The notes under the pieces were generated by a model. It had not been told where the DNA came from. It saw nothing but the letters and a program-made list of their open reading frames with translations, and ran no database searches. A DNA stretch of 64,000 bases from Pisaster brevispinus (Eukaryota; Echinodermata; Asteroidea; Forcipulatida; Asteriidae): assembly GCA_023634235.1 (NCBI GenBank), contig JAMKCF010000004.1:7419202-7483201 (forward strand), read 5' to 3'. A program made the translations under genes and the position numbers. Below are positions 23,601 through 34,580 of this stretch, piece by piece; the first letter of the stretch is position 1; each line of letters opens with the position of its first letter.

Positions 23601-26521
23601 GATGGTGTTTTTAAGTACTGTGTATAATTTCTGTCAACTGGTCTTTACTTAAAAAATAAACTTTTTCTATTATAAATGTATTACTGCAATCTGAAACTAG
23701 TTTGTTTCTCGGCCTGCATTCTGGCTTTTTTTTTTTGCCAATACGCGAGCTTACTTTCAATAATGTAATTCAGTGGATGAGATTTGCAAAATAAAATAAA
23801 AACATTCCTGAACATGGCTTGTGGGCCTGGGTTCCCCTTTATTCTAGAATCAGAACAATCAGATCATAGTGTTAGCCAGAGGGGTGTCTGGGTGTCTTTT
23901 AGACACCTCATTTTCAATTTGGACACCCTGTTTTATTTGTCATTTACATGTGAATGTATTGTAAGTGAATAATTTGGACCAGTAGTTTTTAAATTTTCAG
24001 CAAATCTGGACACCCTTTTACCAAATCCTGGCTAAAACCTTGATCCAGATGCTCACAATTTAGGAGGTACAGACTCTGTGAGTCACCAGAAAAACAAAAC
24101 TACAGGTTTGGACACAATGTGGACTATTTCTTTCTCTGATTGGGGACTACTTTCTATATTTCAAGAAAATTTGAAGACTTAAGGAGGTTGAGAAAAAATC
24201 CTGAGAAACAACATGTCTGACAATCTGATTTATATTTAACAAACCATTTTAAGCAGATTTAGTGATGACCAAAAACAAGGCGTGTCATTTCACAGTTGAA
24301 ATTTGCCTGAAACGGGAAAGGATTTTGGCCGATTGAAAGTATCACTGAGCAATGATCCATAAAATTGGCTGACACGCCCACATCCTATGTCTAACTTTCC
24401 AACAACACTATACGTGGGTAAATAAATTTCCTACACTAAAATGTATTGGCTTAACCCCAATTCAACAACACTATGCGTGGGTAAATAAATTTCCTACACT
24501 AAAATGTATCGGCTTAACCCCAATTCTTGGATAGATTTACTGGAATCCTTCTGCACCCCAACAAAAGCCAACACCATTTGGTAACTCAACATCCGAACTG
24601 TTGGACTCTATGATGACTGTTTGTGTACCCACTCCCATGTAAAGAATAATTGATTTACAAGTGCAGTCCGCAGTTCAACAAAATCAAACCAAAACATGCA
24701 GTTGGATTTTTGTAGGTCAGGGTGGTTAGGCTTGAAACATGTGTTTTTATCACAAAGATTTGTGGGCATGTAAGATTAAGCCTAGCTGAGGAATGAGTCT
24801 ATGTTGACAGATTAGATGTCATTGTGGACGTCAGGGTTCTCCCCATGCACAAGCTGGCGTAGTGGGCCATTACGTGTGAATTGCGTGCCGATACGCAAAC
24901 AAAAAATTATTATTACTTTTATTTTGTCATATCTATAAAAAAAAACACCCCAAAACAAGAGAAAACCATAAAAAAATGCTCCAGATTGCACAGTAGGGCT
25001 TTTAAAACCAAGATAAACACCAAGTAGAAAACATTCTGAAGGCGTAACGTTGTTTCACTTCAGCGTGCTTCGGCCAAACATGAAAAAAAATTGGGGTCCA
25101 GAATGCCCCACAGTTTTAGAGGAGCTAGTGGAGCTGATTTCATCCACTTTGCATGGCAAATTATTTCAGGCTGACAAATTTTCGGCAGACTAAATGCTAA
25201 TATTGAGTTGCAACTGGTGTTTTTTTTTAGTACCAATTGGTAGCTTTGTAAACTTTGTGCACCATTTTGCCATGTATTCAAGGGAAACTGTTCACTAGTA
25301 TCATCATAACTGCTTTATACATGTAGATGGTTCAATTTTCTGACTGAAGTGAAGTGAATGACCCATGTGCAACTGCACAAATTCTTGGACTTGCCATTTG
25401 CCCAGTTTGATTGAGGTTTCAGGTTTGACTTGAGAGTTTCCCTGAAGACTCAGAAGTCAGAGGGTCTCAGACTAACTTAGTCTTATTTTTTTTACATAAT
25501 GAAAACTTTGCATGAAATTTTGAAGATTAAAAAAAAACTGTTCCCCTCCCTCCCCCGTGACTTGAATTATACCTTCTAAGATTACACGTTTTTAGCAAAG
25601 TCATCTCTAAAGAGAAAACAGAAGGGAAATCTTTCTATTAAAAAAATAACACAATATTTCCCCTAAAAAGTAAAATAAAATGTTTTATTTAATTTAACAA
25701 CCACCATTCACATGCCAGTTTTTAGTGATTTAATCTTACAAGTTACACTCGGCTCGACCATTTAAGTTCTACCTCCATGGCTAGACTAATGAGGAAATGG
25801 TTACATTATGCAAACATGTATCTACCAAGCATGACCCAAGACAATGTAAATGGTAAATCCATATTGGTCTAGAGCAGATGGCCTGGGCAGTGCCATGCCA
25901 CCGAGTAGTGCCAGTGTATGTCACGTTAGTGACAGTGGAAATAAAATTTAATAAAACCTGCTGTGTTGTAATTGTAAATCTTATTAACAAAATAACCATA
26001 ATTTGTAGTTACAGATGTACAGTATCATTTATATGTCAATATATATTATATTTTCTTGGAGAACTCATTCAAGAAAGGTGTCAAGAAAAAAATTGTCAGA
26101 CATCGTTCATATCACATGATAGGGGATGACTTCACTGCGAATGAATACCGGTATGTAGTGCGGCAGGGCACACTCCAATGCCGTTGGCAATGCGTGGAAC
26201 TCAGTCATGCGGTGTACTCGCCCTCCAGACTATGCAATAGACAACCAACCATACACTACACACATGCCCACGGTTAATATGCACATGGACACGTACACGT
26301 ATCTGACTTGCCATACCGGCCGGCGATCGGCCCAAGACTTCGCTAAGAAACAACCCCCAAAACACAAAACATGTCACATTTTTCAAACAGACTGTGATAG
26401 CTTACCTGCAGGCGATGTTTTTTCGCCAGTCTGCGCCATTGTTAGGTCCGCGCCCCTGGCCTGGCATGCCTTGCACGCTAGATGGCCCGGGCCCAGACGG
26501 CGCATTACTGGCAGCAGCCAT
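17392..26521 (-). CDS. Short makorin-like CCCH protein with Met/Pro-rich tail (no RING), three exons
   Basis: Three exons (116+126+235 nt) join into 159 codons including TGA at 17392-17394. The protein has a Gly/Pro/Ser-rich N terminus (1-31), then two makorin-type CCCH fingers: CCCH1 (C38, C46, C52, H56) and CCCH2 (C66, C74, C80, H84). A 74-residue tail follows with 11 Met and 12 Pro, Tyr/Gln-rich, ending E-E-R-R-G-Y-stop. The two-finger part is nearly identical to makorin exon 2 downstream on the same strand (YFIHGLCRAGDNCRYAHDR). There is no third CCCH, no Cys-His region and no RING. CCCH pairs of this family bind RNA, so an RNA-binding protein without ligase activity is a reasonable inference. 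Start ATG at 26521 has A at -3 and G at +4. It could be a separate tandem paralogue or an alternative 5' unit of the makorin locus, since the exon phases allow splicing into makorin exon 3. Confidence 0.8.
17684..17782. repeat. 17-bp minisatellite plus telomere-like text
   Basis: Degenerate units of the type GTTCCGACACCCCTAT are repeated about six times. Directly after (17791-17826) comes a CCTAAT/CCCTAAC run resembling degenerate telomeric CCCTAA, then an inverted remnant of the unit (CATAGGGGTGTCGAAACATAG) at about 17850-17870. Confidence 0.65.
18266..18458. mobile_element. 193-bp hairpin MITE flanked by TTAA
   Basis: The two halves are inverted repeats over about 90 bp each (AGGGGCTGTGTC...CTCACCCAGTTACTGCAC against the complement on the right), with a short loop around CCGTGTCTTGTCTATGG. 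TTAA lies at 18262-18265 and 18459-18462, as expected for piggyBac-type insertion. Confidence 0.8.
18550..18790. repeat. Inverted-repeat segment, about 240 bp
   Basis: TTCGCTCGGCCCCAGCG...CGCTGGGATGGGC on the left pairs with GCCCATCCCAGCG...CGCTGGGGACGAGCGAA on the right. Probably a degenerate MITE. Confidence 0.5.
18790..19040. repeat. Dispersed repeat, copy 1 (second copy at 53830-54120)
   Basis: Shared blocks in the same order: GGTTTGGGGCAAGCTT-like start, AGCAACCTCCAG, TACACATTCATTCAG, CGCAAAAG.TTGCCCCGAA, ATGTGACA and a final ACCAGAC. Confidence 0.7.
19921..20190. repeat. Dispersed repeat, copy 1 (second copy at 62085-62290)
   Basis: Shared blocks: GAAAGTTTCAGCTGAATACA, GTCTACTTG-like, ACAGCA.AAAACTGT, GCCGCAGCATT, ACACCAAC and AGAAATCTGA, in the same order and strand. 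Confidence 0.7.
20441..20566 (-). CDS. Short makorin-like gene, coding exon 2 (two CCCH fingers)
   Basis: 126 nt with acceptor TTTTAG|A and donor AA|GTAAGT. It encodes the rest of CCCH1 and most of CCCH2. It equals makorin exon 2 (4572-4697) in length and phase and differs mainly at synonymous sites plus a few residues (S/A, N/T, G/L). Confidence 0.92.
20741..21390. repeat. Segment bounded by a 20-bp inverted repeat
   Basis: AATAGACTGTGCAAGTCTTG at 20741 and the complement of TATAGACTGTGCAAGTCTCG at about 21370 face each other across about 640 bp. No further pairing inside. It may be a short-TIR element. Confidence 0.45.
22160..22440. repeat. TTAAAC-rich dispersed element, fragment 1
   Basis: Contains GGGTTGAGACACTTAACCAG, TTAAACGTTTAAC and, inverted, the CTTAATCCCCTACAAAAT block. 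The family is longer at 44080-44580 and partial at 52255-52530. Confidence 0.6.
22590..22822 (-). repeat. SINE with tRNA-like module near its 3' end (family I)
   Basis: Read on the minus strand: AAAAAGTTGCATGCCCC, GATCTCTCTGCTGCCACTTC, AACAAAGATATTGACAAAAT, then a tRNA-like head (box A TAGCTCAGTTGG, box B GGTTCAAATCC) and a terminal TCATTTTTTTGTTG. The same order is seen at 50655-50885. Confidence 0.75.
22850..22965 (+). repeat. Family I SINE, 3' part, inverted relative to the previous copy
   Basis: Starts AAAGATACTGACAAAATAGG and runs into box A TAGCTCAGTTGGTAGAGCGC and box B-like AGATTCACATCC. It forms an inverted pair with 22590-22822. Confidence 0.7.
23869..24041. repeat. Dispersed TAGCCAG/CTGGCTA-ended element, copy B
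   Basis: GTGTTAGCCAGAGGGGTGTC at the start and CTGGCTAAAACCTTG at the end, with TTTACATGTGAATGTATTG in the middle, as in copy A. Confidence 0.75.
24401..24525. repeat. 63-bp perfect-register tandem duplication
   Basis: AACAACACTATACGTGGGTA and the following text recur 63 bp later with two visible substitutions (TACG/TGCG, TTGG/TCGG). Confidence 0.9.
24832..25115 (-). mobile_element. hAT-like non-autonomous element, copy 2
   Basis: Starts CAGGGTTCTCCCCATGCACA and is the inverse of 3058-3342 through AAAACCAAGATAAACACCAA and GGTCCAGAATGCCCCACAG. The far terminus is lost. Confidence 0.6.
26406..26521 (-). CDS. Short makorin-like gene, coding exon 1
   Basis: 116 nt: 38 codons plus AG. It encodes MAAASNAPSGPGPSS and a Gly/Pro stretch, then ADWRKNIAC, whose Cys is the first ligand of CCCH1. 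The donor CAG|GTAAGC at 26406/26405 is strong. Confidence 0.82.
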
Positions 26522-29500
26522 CTTGTACTCGATGGCCTGCTGACTGATAAGTGGTACCCTGCCTACACGCACACATTCCAGTTGGTAATGCACGGCATTG
26601 CCATACACCGTGGTTTATTGTACCAGTGAAATCATGGCAAATCGATAATCGATCGATGTCATAGCAATGGAAATGTCCCTGTCATCTCCTCTTTTGTGCA
26701 TGCGGCATCGTGCGCTTGCGCTATTCATTGTGCATGGAACTTTACTGGTAGAGTTCGGGCTAGTTACCTAGATGGTTCATGGAGCAAGGAAAAGTGAAGG
26801 GGCCGCGTGGTCAGTGGCGTAACTTAACATTTCCATCGGGAGGAGGGGGAGACGCGGGGTAAACAAATGAATATAATACAATTACAGGGCTGTATATTTA
26901 AACAAAATTATATGCATATAAATACGTTATTTTGGGGGCTTTACACAAGTTCATAATTAATTACAGCTCATAGTAGGCCAACCAAACCATAATGAACCAC
27001 GGGACCTGATGCTGGGTAACCGGTTCATTTAAAGATCATTGAGCAGAGAAATTCAACGTCGATCGCGCATGCGTTTCCCATGATTGGATTTCAAAGTTCA
27101 CAGACTGATTTGAATTATTATACAGCACACAAATCGATATTCACATTTTATATTTCTTCGATTAGGGCGGGGGCTTGGGAAGCAAGGTTCTGTGGGGTAA
27201 ACCCCCCCCCCCCCACCCAACCCCGATGGCCACTATAGTATTGGTTGTACGACACTGGGGTTACTTTTCTAAATCAAATTGTTACACAATTATATTGTTT
27301 TACCCAAAATTACTTTCAGTAAAACATCTTAAAACAAAGTGTTGGTTCAGTATCTCTTTCGTTTAACTTCTGTTCTCGTGAGTTATTGATCCGCTGTGTT
27401 TTCGAGCCCGCAATTCAGCTGAAATTGGACTCTGGGCCGTGCACCGACCAATGCCCCCCCCCCCCCCCGCCCGTCTGCAAATAATAACAGACTTGTCTCA
27501 GAAACGTGTACGCATCCAGCCGTCAACAATCCAGTGATTATAATCACTGCTACAAATGAAATTAAAGATTAGGCGTTTTTGTATCAGATGTTTTTTCAAT
27601 TTTCCCAACGTCTGTATTACACAGAGACTTCTTTATATATATGCATATTATGCAGCCCTCTCTTCCGCTGTGCTGTACACAGAAGTATAATAGTGAAAGG
27701 CCGCCAGGGCTAAGATACTCACGTGAGTTAATCGTGCGCAACGCCTGATGCAACCCCAGCAAGGAAAACCGAAAATGAGTTTCGAGAGAACACTCGTTTT
27801 TGTAACGTTTTGTTTCTCTGCTGACAGTTTTGACAGATGATGCTGTTTCAAAATCTACAGAAACGCTTGTGCATTGCCCGTCCGTTGTTGGGATCTCTTG
27901 ACAATTGAATTATTTCATCATTGGACGATAAATGTTTTTAAAAGATTATTTATATTTTTTTTAGGCCTACAGTTTGTCGAATCCATAAAAATAACCCTGA
28001 AATTCGGGTCAAAACAGCCCCCCCCCAAAAAAAAAGAGAGAGAGAGAGAGACCTAGCCTATGTAGCATATTTAACAACATTTCACTGTAATGTCTGACAT
28101 AATAATGACTACGGGGGTGACGATGGGTGGAATGGAACGACGCATTGCGGGGGCCGTAGTGCGTCCGTTCCTACTAAAACTTTAAAAAAGAAAAGCCTTG
28201 GTCCATAGTTTCGCTGCGAACGGTCGGGCATTATGTGCTCTATATATCGGCACATATTAAAGTGCGTCACCATTCAAAAATTACTTTATCAACAACACTT
28301 TAAGGTATTCAATGTTAAGCTTTAAAAACACTTCGACCCAACCCGATAGACAGGAGGCTCGAGGAGGACACCTCAAGTGCAGGAGCACACATACGGTACT
28401 TTCGACGACGGTTTTAAGAACTTCCCTGAAAATGACCCCAACCAGATTGTTGTACACAATGCCAATTATACTATTAAAACAAAATACTTTTATCATAATT
28501 GTTTTTTTCTCGTAACCACCACTTTTAACTAGTTTTTTTTAAAGGTAGGTCAAAGTGATAAAAATTAATGATGCATGCACTCCATGACCCTTTCATACGG
28601 TAATCCGGTCATTTCCCTTTGCACATGCGTACTTGGACGTAATAGTTGCGGGTTGAAATACAATCACGTGTATTATTATGTGCTATGTGAAAGTACATGT
28701 ACATGTACATACATGTACATGTACTGCACATTGTGTACAAAAATGCGTCGCGGATAATTGCCGAGTCTTGATTGTGATAAAATATTTTGGGATAGGGTTG
28801 GGAAGGGGAGGGAGGGCCAGTAAGAAAATAGACCGACGGTCATAATGAAAGAAGAAACCCATTAAATGAAATTAGAAATGGTCCTAAATGTTTGTGATGA
28901 AAGTATAATGCAGTACAAACAGACGCAGCTTGATGAGCCTACATGTAGTTTGAAAATAATTATTTTTTGTTGGACTGGGTTCATCACAATGAACCAAATA
29001 TTTGTTGCGTTATTCTTGTATTTCGTAATTCCTGATGAGATATGAGAAATGTGGTCCCATGTCATTGTTGTTTTTGAGTCGTGTAAAAAAAACCGAACAA
29101 AATTTAATGCAAAAAAACTGTCGTAAGCCGAGGACAATTTTACGAATCACAAGTCATAGTCTTCCCCAATAATTATATACGCCTATGTGTCAATGCCCCA
29201 TACTCTGTCATTTGAAGGTTACTAAACATAAACACACCAAGCATTCTTCATATCCCCCAGTACTGACCAGCCCCTTGACCACTATATCTTGCTCCAGGAA
29301 AATTATGTCATCTTTCACTCTGATTCTCTCACAGTCACACACCTACGAACTGGGTTTAGCACTCATTATGCCCTACCACTTCTATTATAATTTTTGTTTA
29401 TTCGGCCATTAATTTCTAAACATTCATATAGTCTCAGAACAAAGAAATCGAGAAGAAAAAACGGCAGCAACAAAACAACAACATGGGAATTTACATAAGA

Positions 29501-30473
29501 AAAAACAAACTGCCCATTTCAAGTTGACCAGAATTAATTTAAAAGTGTACGCATAGAACACTGTGACTCAAAAGTTTGCAAATCTCAACCTAAACATGGG
29601 AACATTTAGGGCCTATATATAGAAGAATGATATAAAGAAAATATACAAGAACAAATAAATTCACCTTGAAAAAATAGGCCTACCGAACAAACGTTAAGGT
29701 AAGGAAAGCAGAGAGAAACAACTACCATGTATAATAGAAAGCGTCAAGAGTAGAGAGCGGGGGGGGGGGGGGACGTAACATTTCGCTCGTACCCATTAGC
29801 CCGAGTGAGTTGTAAGTTGTACATGGTTATACACTCTGCCATCGATCCACACACACATACATGTACTTCTCGCGCGAAATAGTTAAAACATTACTAGTGT
29901 GAACTACAGTGACCTACAGTGACCTACATGCATAATGCATTTTGATTCTTTTAATGTAGCTTTCAACGGCGATTTGCTTTTTTTTTTTTATGTAAACTGA
30001 TTTTGTATAAATTGTAATTTTTACTGTAATTTGGCCATTGGCCACGAGTGCAAAAACAATTAACTAAACTATAAACTAAACTATAGCTATAAACTACTAA
30101 TGCATTAGCAACTGACCAGTCAAAACGCTTTACTGTGGCCCCATAATTAGCGTGTGGTAAAAAATATTCGCGGCCGGGCAGCAGCAGCTATTCCATTGTT
30201 GATAAACAAACAGCGCCGGTTGGCATGGACCGCCGAATAATAGTAAAACATTCCATCGTGTTAACAGATGTTTTAACCAAATTCAACATTTTCGGCAAGC
30301 TTCTAATTAAATAAAATACCTCCCATGATCGGTTGCTTTGTTTCCAATAAATTCAACACTATTTTTGAATATTTGTGTAACGTTGTTACAAACTGTAGCT
30401 ATCTGTTTTTGTTTTGCATTTGATGGCTTTCCATAGTTGTCCAACCTGGGTTGGCAAAAACTTGGGCTGTGAC
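26522..30473. other. Region upstream of the short makorin-like gene
   Basis: No exon recognised. It presumably contains the minus-strand promoter just above 26521; no TATA box stands out. Contains poly-C/G runs (27200, 27455, 28020, 29759), an AG microsatellite (about 28036-28052) and a TACATG run (28690-28722). Confidence 0.45.
28690..28722. repeat. TACATG microsatellite
   Basis: Alternating ACATGTACATGTAC units form a self-complementary run. TACATGTA also occurs singly throughout the window. Confidence 0.8.
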
Positions 30474-32534
30474 GAAGCTAGCCGCGTATTGGGCCGATTT
30501 CCCATCCGCGTAATCAAGGGCCGGCCAGCCGCGTATTCAGGAAAATTAGAATCCATACAGTAAAAGGCGGTGAATTTCCGTCTCCCTTCCTTTATACTTT
30601 TAACGAATTTTTTAACAATCTTGCTTTATCAGTATTATTTTGTCATTATTTTTCACTAATCGATGACAAGACTTGTAGACCGAATTAGCTCACTTGGCTG
30701 CATAATTAGTGAGAAATTAGCCGCCACAATTAAGACCTCATCATCAAGACCATAATATCCAACTGCTAAAAAACTTGCACTCACCCCAAACTAAATGTAC
30801 CCTTCATGTTGCGTAAAAGATGGAATTTTATTCCATAATCTTAAAGACCATACCACTGGGCACACTTAATTTTGGAGGTGGCTAATTCGGATCACTAATT
30901 AATACCTAATTAGCCGCTACAATACACGCCATTTTCGACCATACGTTAGTGTATGGCACTTGTCACAAAAACTTACTATTTTGACTGCACTACATTAGGC
31001 AATTGTTTTTTTATGGCCAATACATGTTTTCTTCTTCGATACTTAGTCACCATGGTTGCCATACTTGACTAATACATCGCCTGACTCGTTCGAGTGAAAC
31101 ACAGACCACGCGTACATGAATTAAACGGCAAACTCACTAAAGGTTAACACCCGAACTTGATCATAACTGGTATTTGTAACACCTTGTATGGAGGTTGAAA
31201 TATTTCCATCGTAATTATGTAACACTATTATTAATACCCAGTATAAAATGTATGTGCGCCAGTTGACTCGTGGTCTGTGTTCTTTGGGTGTGCAACTGAC
31301 TCGTTCAGCATACAATTTACTGTTTAGTAAAATTATGTTCCTTCTGTAAATAAGAATTCCGTGTTTGAATAAAAATAAAAATAAAACTAAGCTGCAGGAG
31401 TAAAAGGAAACCAGTGGTCGATTTGTCTTATTTTGTTGAGTTTGACGATACCTTGCAATGGGCTGGTCGGCCATGGCGGCCAAACTGTCCATAACAACGA
31501 TGTCACATCCAGGAATTTGAGTTATCAAAAACTGGCCATAATCTTCTGTAGTTTTTCTTTACACACACACTGAGAAACATTAGAATCAAAACACTTCGAC
31601 CATTTCTTAAATGAAGGATAATAACATTTGTTTACAAGACTTATCATAATATTTACAAGACATTAATTAACAGATCTGATCAGGAGCATTCACATAAATA
31701 ATCAGCTAAATAATCAACTCAAATTAGTTTTACGTTAATCTTAAGTTTACAAGAGAAAATAGTGTGTTAAAGTATATGAGAGCAATGGGAGGGGGAATGA
31801 TGTATCAGGGAACACCAACCAACTGTTACAGTTTTCATGAGACCATATGCTAGAGCGTCTCAAGTGCGACACCACTAAAAACATGTTTTGCAGGGTTGTT
31901 AATCGGCAGCTATTTTGCAAAAGCTAGTTCTATTTTCCCCCAAAGTGTTAATCCAAAAGCATTCCTTGTCGCCATATCGATACTACCCAAATTTCAGGTA
32001 ATTTTCAAACACATAATGTAACCACTATATATATTAACTGATATTTAAACACAATTAGAACCCACATTATCATAAACTGAACCTTCCAAGACATCACCCT
32101 ATAAAATACATAGGTTCACGTTCTGCTAAAGCAGCTCGCCAAAAACTGCACACAAGAACCAATTATGCGTATAGGCCATAGGCTACTCTTATAAAAGAAC
32201 CCATCTTAAAAAAAAACACCATTAACGTAAAAGCTATTACACGTTTGATGTCCGCCATTGTTAAAATTTATAGATATAGCTTGTTAGAAATGAACTCATT
32301 CTACATCAGGCATCACGTACCTAAAATTTGATGTAGCTTGTGTAACTTGTGTGACGGAGATGGTTAGAATCCGAGTATGGTCGTAAGCGCAATGTGATAG
32401 CTGACGTACTCCGAAAACACAGGACCGGGCTAAAAATCCTGGTGTACTGGTATGGCAATTTATCTTAAGTGTATAAAAAGTAACGTTCTCCAATAAACAA
32501 ACAAAAAATTATTTACAAGGAGGATAGTAAACAC

Positions 32535-32890
32535 AACTGAGTACGTAGGTCGTGGTAGTGCAAAGTGCAAAACCCCGGTTCGAAGCTCAGCATGTTTTTT
32601 TTATTGTTTTATTTATTTATTCTTTTGTTAATTAATGTAACATATTAGTAATATTGTAAATATACAGCACCCTTAACGAGCTGGACAGTTAGCACAATAA
32701 GATAGTTTAAGGTGTGCAAATCAAAAGACCCGTTCGAACCCTGGCGTGTTTTTTTTACATACTATGAAAGGTAAAGAAATGTTTATATCTCAAAAAAGAA
32801 AACTTCCTGTAGATCAGCCAGTTAGCAAAACTGGATAAACCATGGTCTTGCATATCACAAGAGTCGGGTTCGAGTCCAGTTTGGCTCGGA
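32535..32890 (+). repeat. Three tandem tRNA-like (Pol III-like) modules
   Basis: Modules at 32535-32603, 32665-32758 and 32813-32890 each carry a box B-like core (GGTTCGAAGC, CGTTCGAACC, GGTTCGAGTCC). The first two run into eight T residues. The third has a good box A (TAGCAAAACTGG) within the hairpin CCAGTT/AACTGG. None folds into a clean cloverleaf, so I read them as degenerate or SINE-like, not tRNA genes. Confidence 0.5.
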
Positions 32891-32947
32891 CCAAGTATTA
32901 GATTTCCTTTTACCTTCAAAAGAAATTAAGTTGGCAATATATATTGA

Positions 32948-32995
32948 GCTGATAAGCTGATAAGCTGATAAGCTGATAAGCTGATAAGCTGTAAG
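32948..32995. repeat. 8-bp microsatellite (GCTGATAA)n
   Basis: Between five and six perfect copies directly before the 22-bp minisatellite. Confidence 0.9.
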
Positions 32996-33030
32996 GCGTG
33001 CACGGCGTTGCTGGCAGGGTGCTGCTGGCA

Positions 33031-34325
33031 GGGCCTTGCCTGCTGCAGGCAGGGCCTTGCCTTGCTGCAGGCAGGGCCTTGCCTTGCTGCAGGCAGGGCC
33101 TTGCCTTGCTGCAGGCAGGGCCTTGCCTGCTGCAGGCAGGGCCTTGCCTGCTGCAGGCAGGGCCTTGCCTTGCTGCAGGCAGGGCCTTGCCTTGCTGCAG
33201 GCAGGGCCTTGCCTTGCTGCAGGCAGGGCCTTGCCTTGCTGCAGGCAGGGCCTTGCCTTGCTGCAGGCAGGGCCTTGCCTTGCTGCAGGCAGGGCCTTGC
33301 CTTGCTGCAGGCAGGGCCTTGCCTTGCTGCAGGCAGGGCCTTGCCTTGCTGCAGGCAGGGCCTTGCCTTGCTGCAGGCAGGGCCTTGCCTTGCTGCAGGC
33401 AGGGCCTTGCCTTGCTGCAGGCAGGGCCTTGCCTTGCTGCAGGCAGGGCCTTGCCTTGCTGCAGGCAGGGCCTTGCCTTGCTGCAGGCAGGGCCTTGCCT
33501 TGCTGCAGGCAGGGCCTTGCCTTGCTGCAGGCAGGGCCTTGCCTTGCTGCAGGCAGGGCCTTGCCTTGCTGCAGGCAGGGCCTTGCCTTGCTGCAGGCAG
33601 GGCCTTGCCTTGCTGCAGGCAGGGCCTTGCCTTGCTGCAGGCAGGGCCTTGCCTTGCTGCAGGCAGGGCCTTGCCTTGCTGCAGGCAGGGCCTTGCCTTG
33701 CTGCAGGCAGGGCCTTGCCTTGCTGCAGGCAGGGCCTTGCCTTGCTGCAGGCAGGGCCTTGCCTTGCTGCAGGCAGGGCCTTGCCTTGCTGCAGGCAGGG
33801 CCTTGCCTTGCTGCAGGCAGGGCCTTGCCTTGCTGCAGGCAGGGCCTTGCCTTGCTGCAGGCAGGGCCTTGCCTTGCTGCAGGCAGGGCCTTGCCTTGCT
33901 GCAGGCAGGGCCTTGCCTTGCTGCAGGCAGGGCCTTGCCTTGCTGCAGGCAGGGCCTTGCCTTGCTGCAGGCAGGGCCTTGCCTTGCTGCAGGCAGGGCC
34001 TTGCCTTGCTGCAGGCAGGGCCTTGCCTTGCTGCAGGCAGGGCCTTGCCTTGCTGCAGGCAGGGCCTTGCCTTGCTGCAGGCAGGGCCTTGCCTTGCTGC
34101 AGGCAGGGCCTTGCCTTGCTGCAGGCAGGGCCTTGCCTTGCTGCAGGCAGGGCCTTGCCTTGCTGCAGGCAGGGCCTTGCCTTGCTGCAGGCAGGGCCTT
34201 GCCTTGCTGCAGGCAGGGCCTTGCCTTGCTGCAGGCATTGCCTTGCCTTGCTGCAGGCAGGGCCTTGCCTTGCTGCAGGCAGGGCCTTGCCTTGCTGCAG
34301 GCAGGGCCTTGCCTTGCTGCAGGCA
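33031..34325. repeat. 22-bp minisatellite, 59 units
   Basis: The unit is GGGCCTTGCC followed by TTGCTGCAGGCA. From 33160 to 34325 there are exactly 53 units of 22 bp in perfect register. One (34238-34259) has GG to TT at its start; the other 52 look identical. Before them lie three 22-bp units and three 21-bp units lacking one T. Degenerate units flank both ends (33011-33030, 34326-34370). The unit has no stop codon in any of six frames, and 22 is not a multiple of 3, so all frames stay open for about 480 codons. These frames are artefacts of the repeat, not genes. Each unit is also partly self-complementary (GGCAGGGCCTTGCC, CTGCAG). Confidence 0.97.
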
Positions 34326-34580
34326 GGGCCTTGCCTGCACCGGCATTGCTGGCATTGCTGCACCATGGCATTTCTGCACCAAAGCATATCGCTGCTTGTT
34401 TGCCTGTTATAACTGTTTCATAGCAGTCTTTGTTTAATTTGTGTAGGGATTAGAACTAATGTGAATTGAATTGAAAAACTGAAAATGACGATTGCGTTCA
34501 TTCATATTCAATACTTAGGCTAAAGCTACCGCATATTTGTTTGTGTATATGTACAAATGTATTGGGTTTTCATTAATGAT

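Larger units (their letters stand above)
20567..26405. other. Intron 1 of the short makorin-like gene
   Basis: 5.8 kb with no exon recognised. It holds a short-TIR segment (20741-21390), a TTAAAC-rich hAT-like fragment (22160-22440), an inverted SINE pair (22590-22965), dispersed element copy B (23869-24041), a 63-bp tandem duplication (24401-24525) and hAT-like copy 2 (24832-25115). Confidence 0.55.

Noticed and set aside
31121..31528. 135-codon minus-strand frame inside the inverted-repeat element
   Set aside because: No transposase motif or homology seen; the low-complexity FLFLF/LVLF text looks like chance.
32855..34437. Six overlapping open frames of about 460-510 codons on both strands, with a 22-residue repeat rich in Cys, Gln, Leu and Ala
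   Set aside because: All derive from the 22-bp minisatellite, which has no stop in any frame. No start context, splice site or non-repeat domain supports coding.
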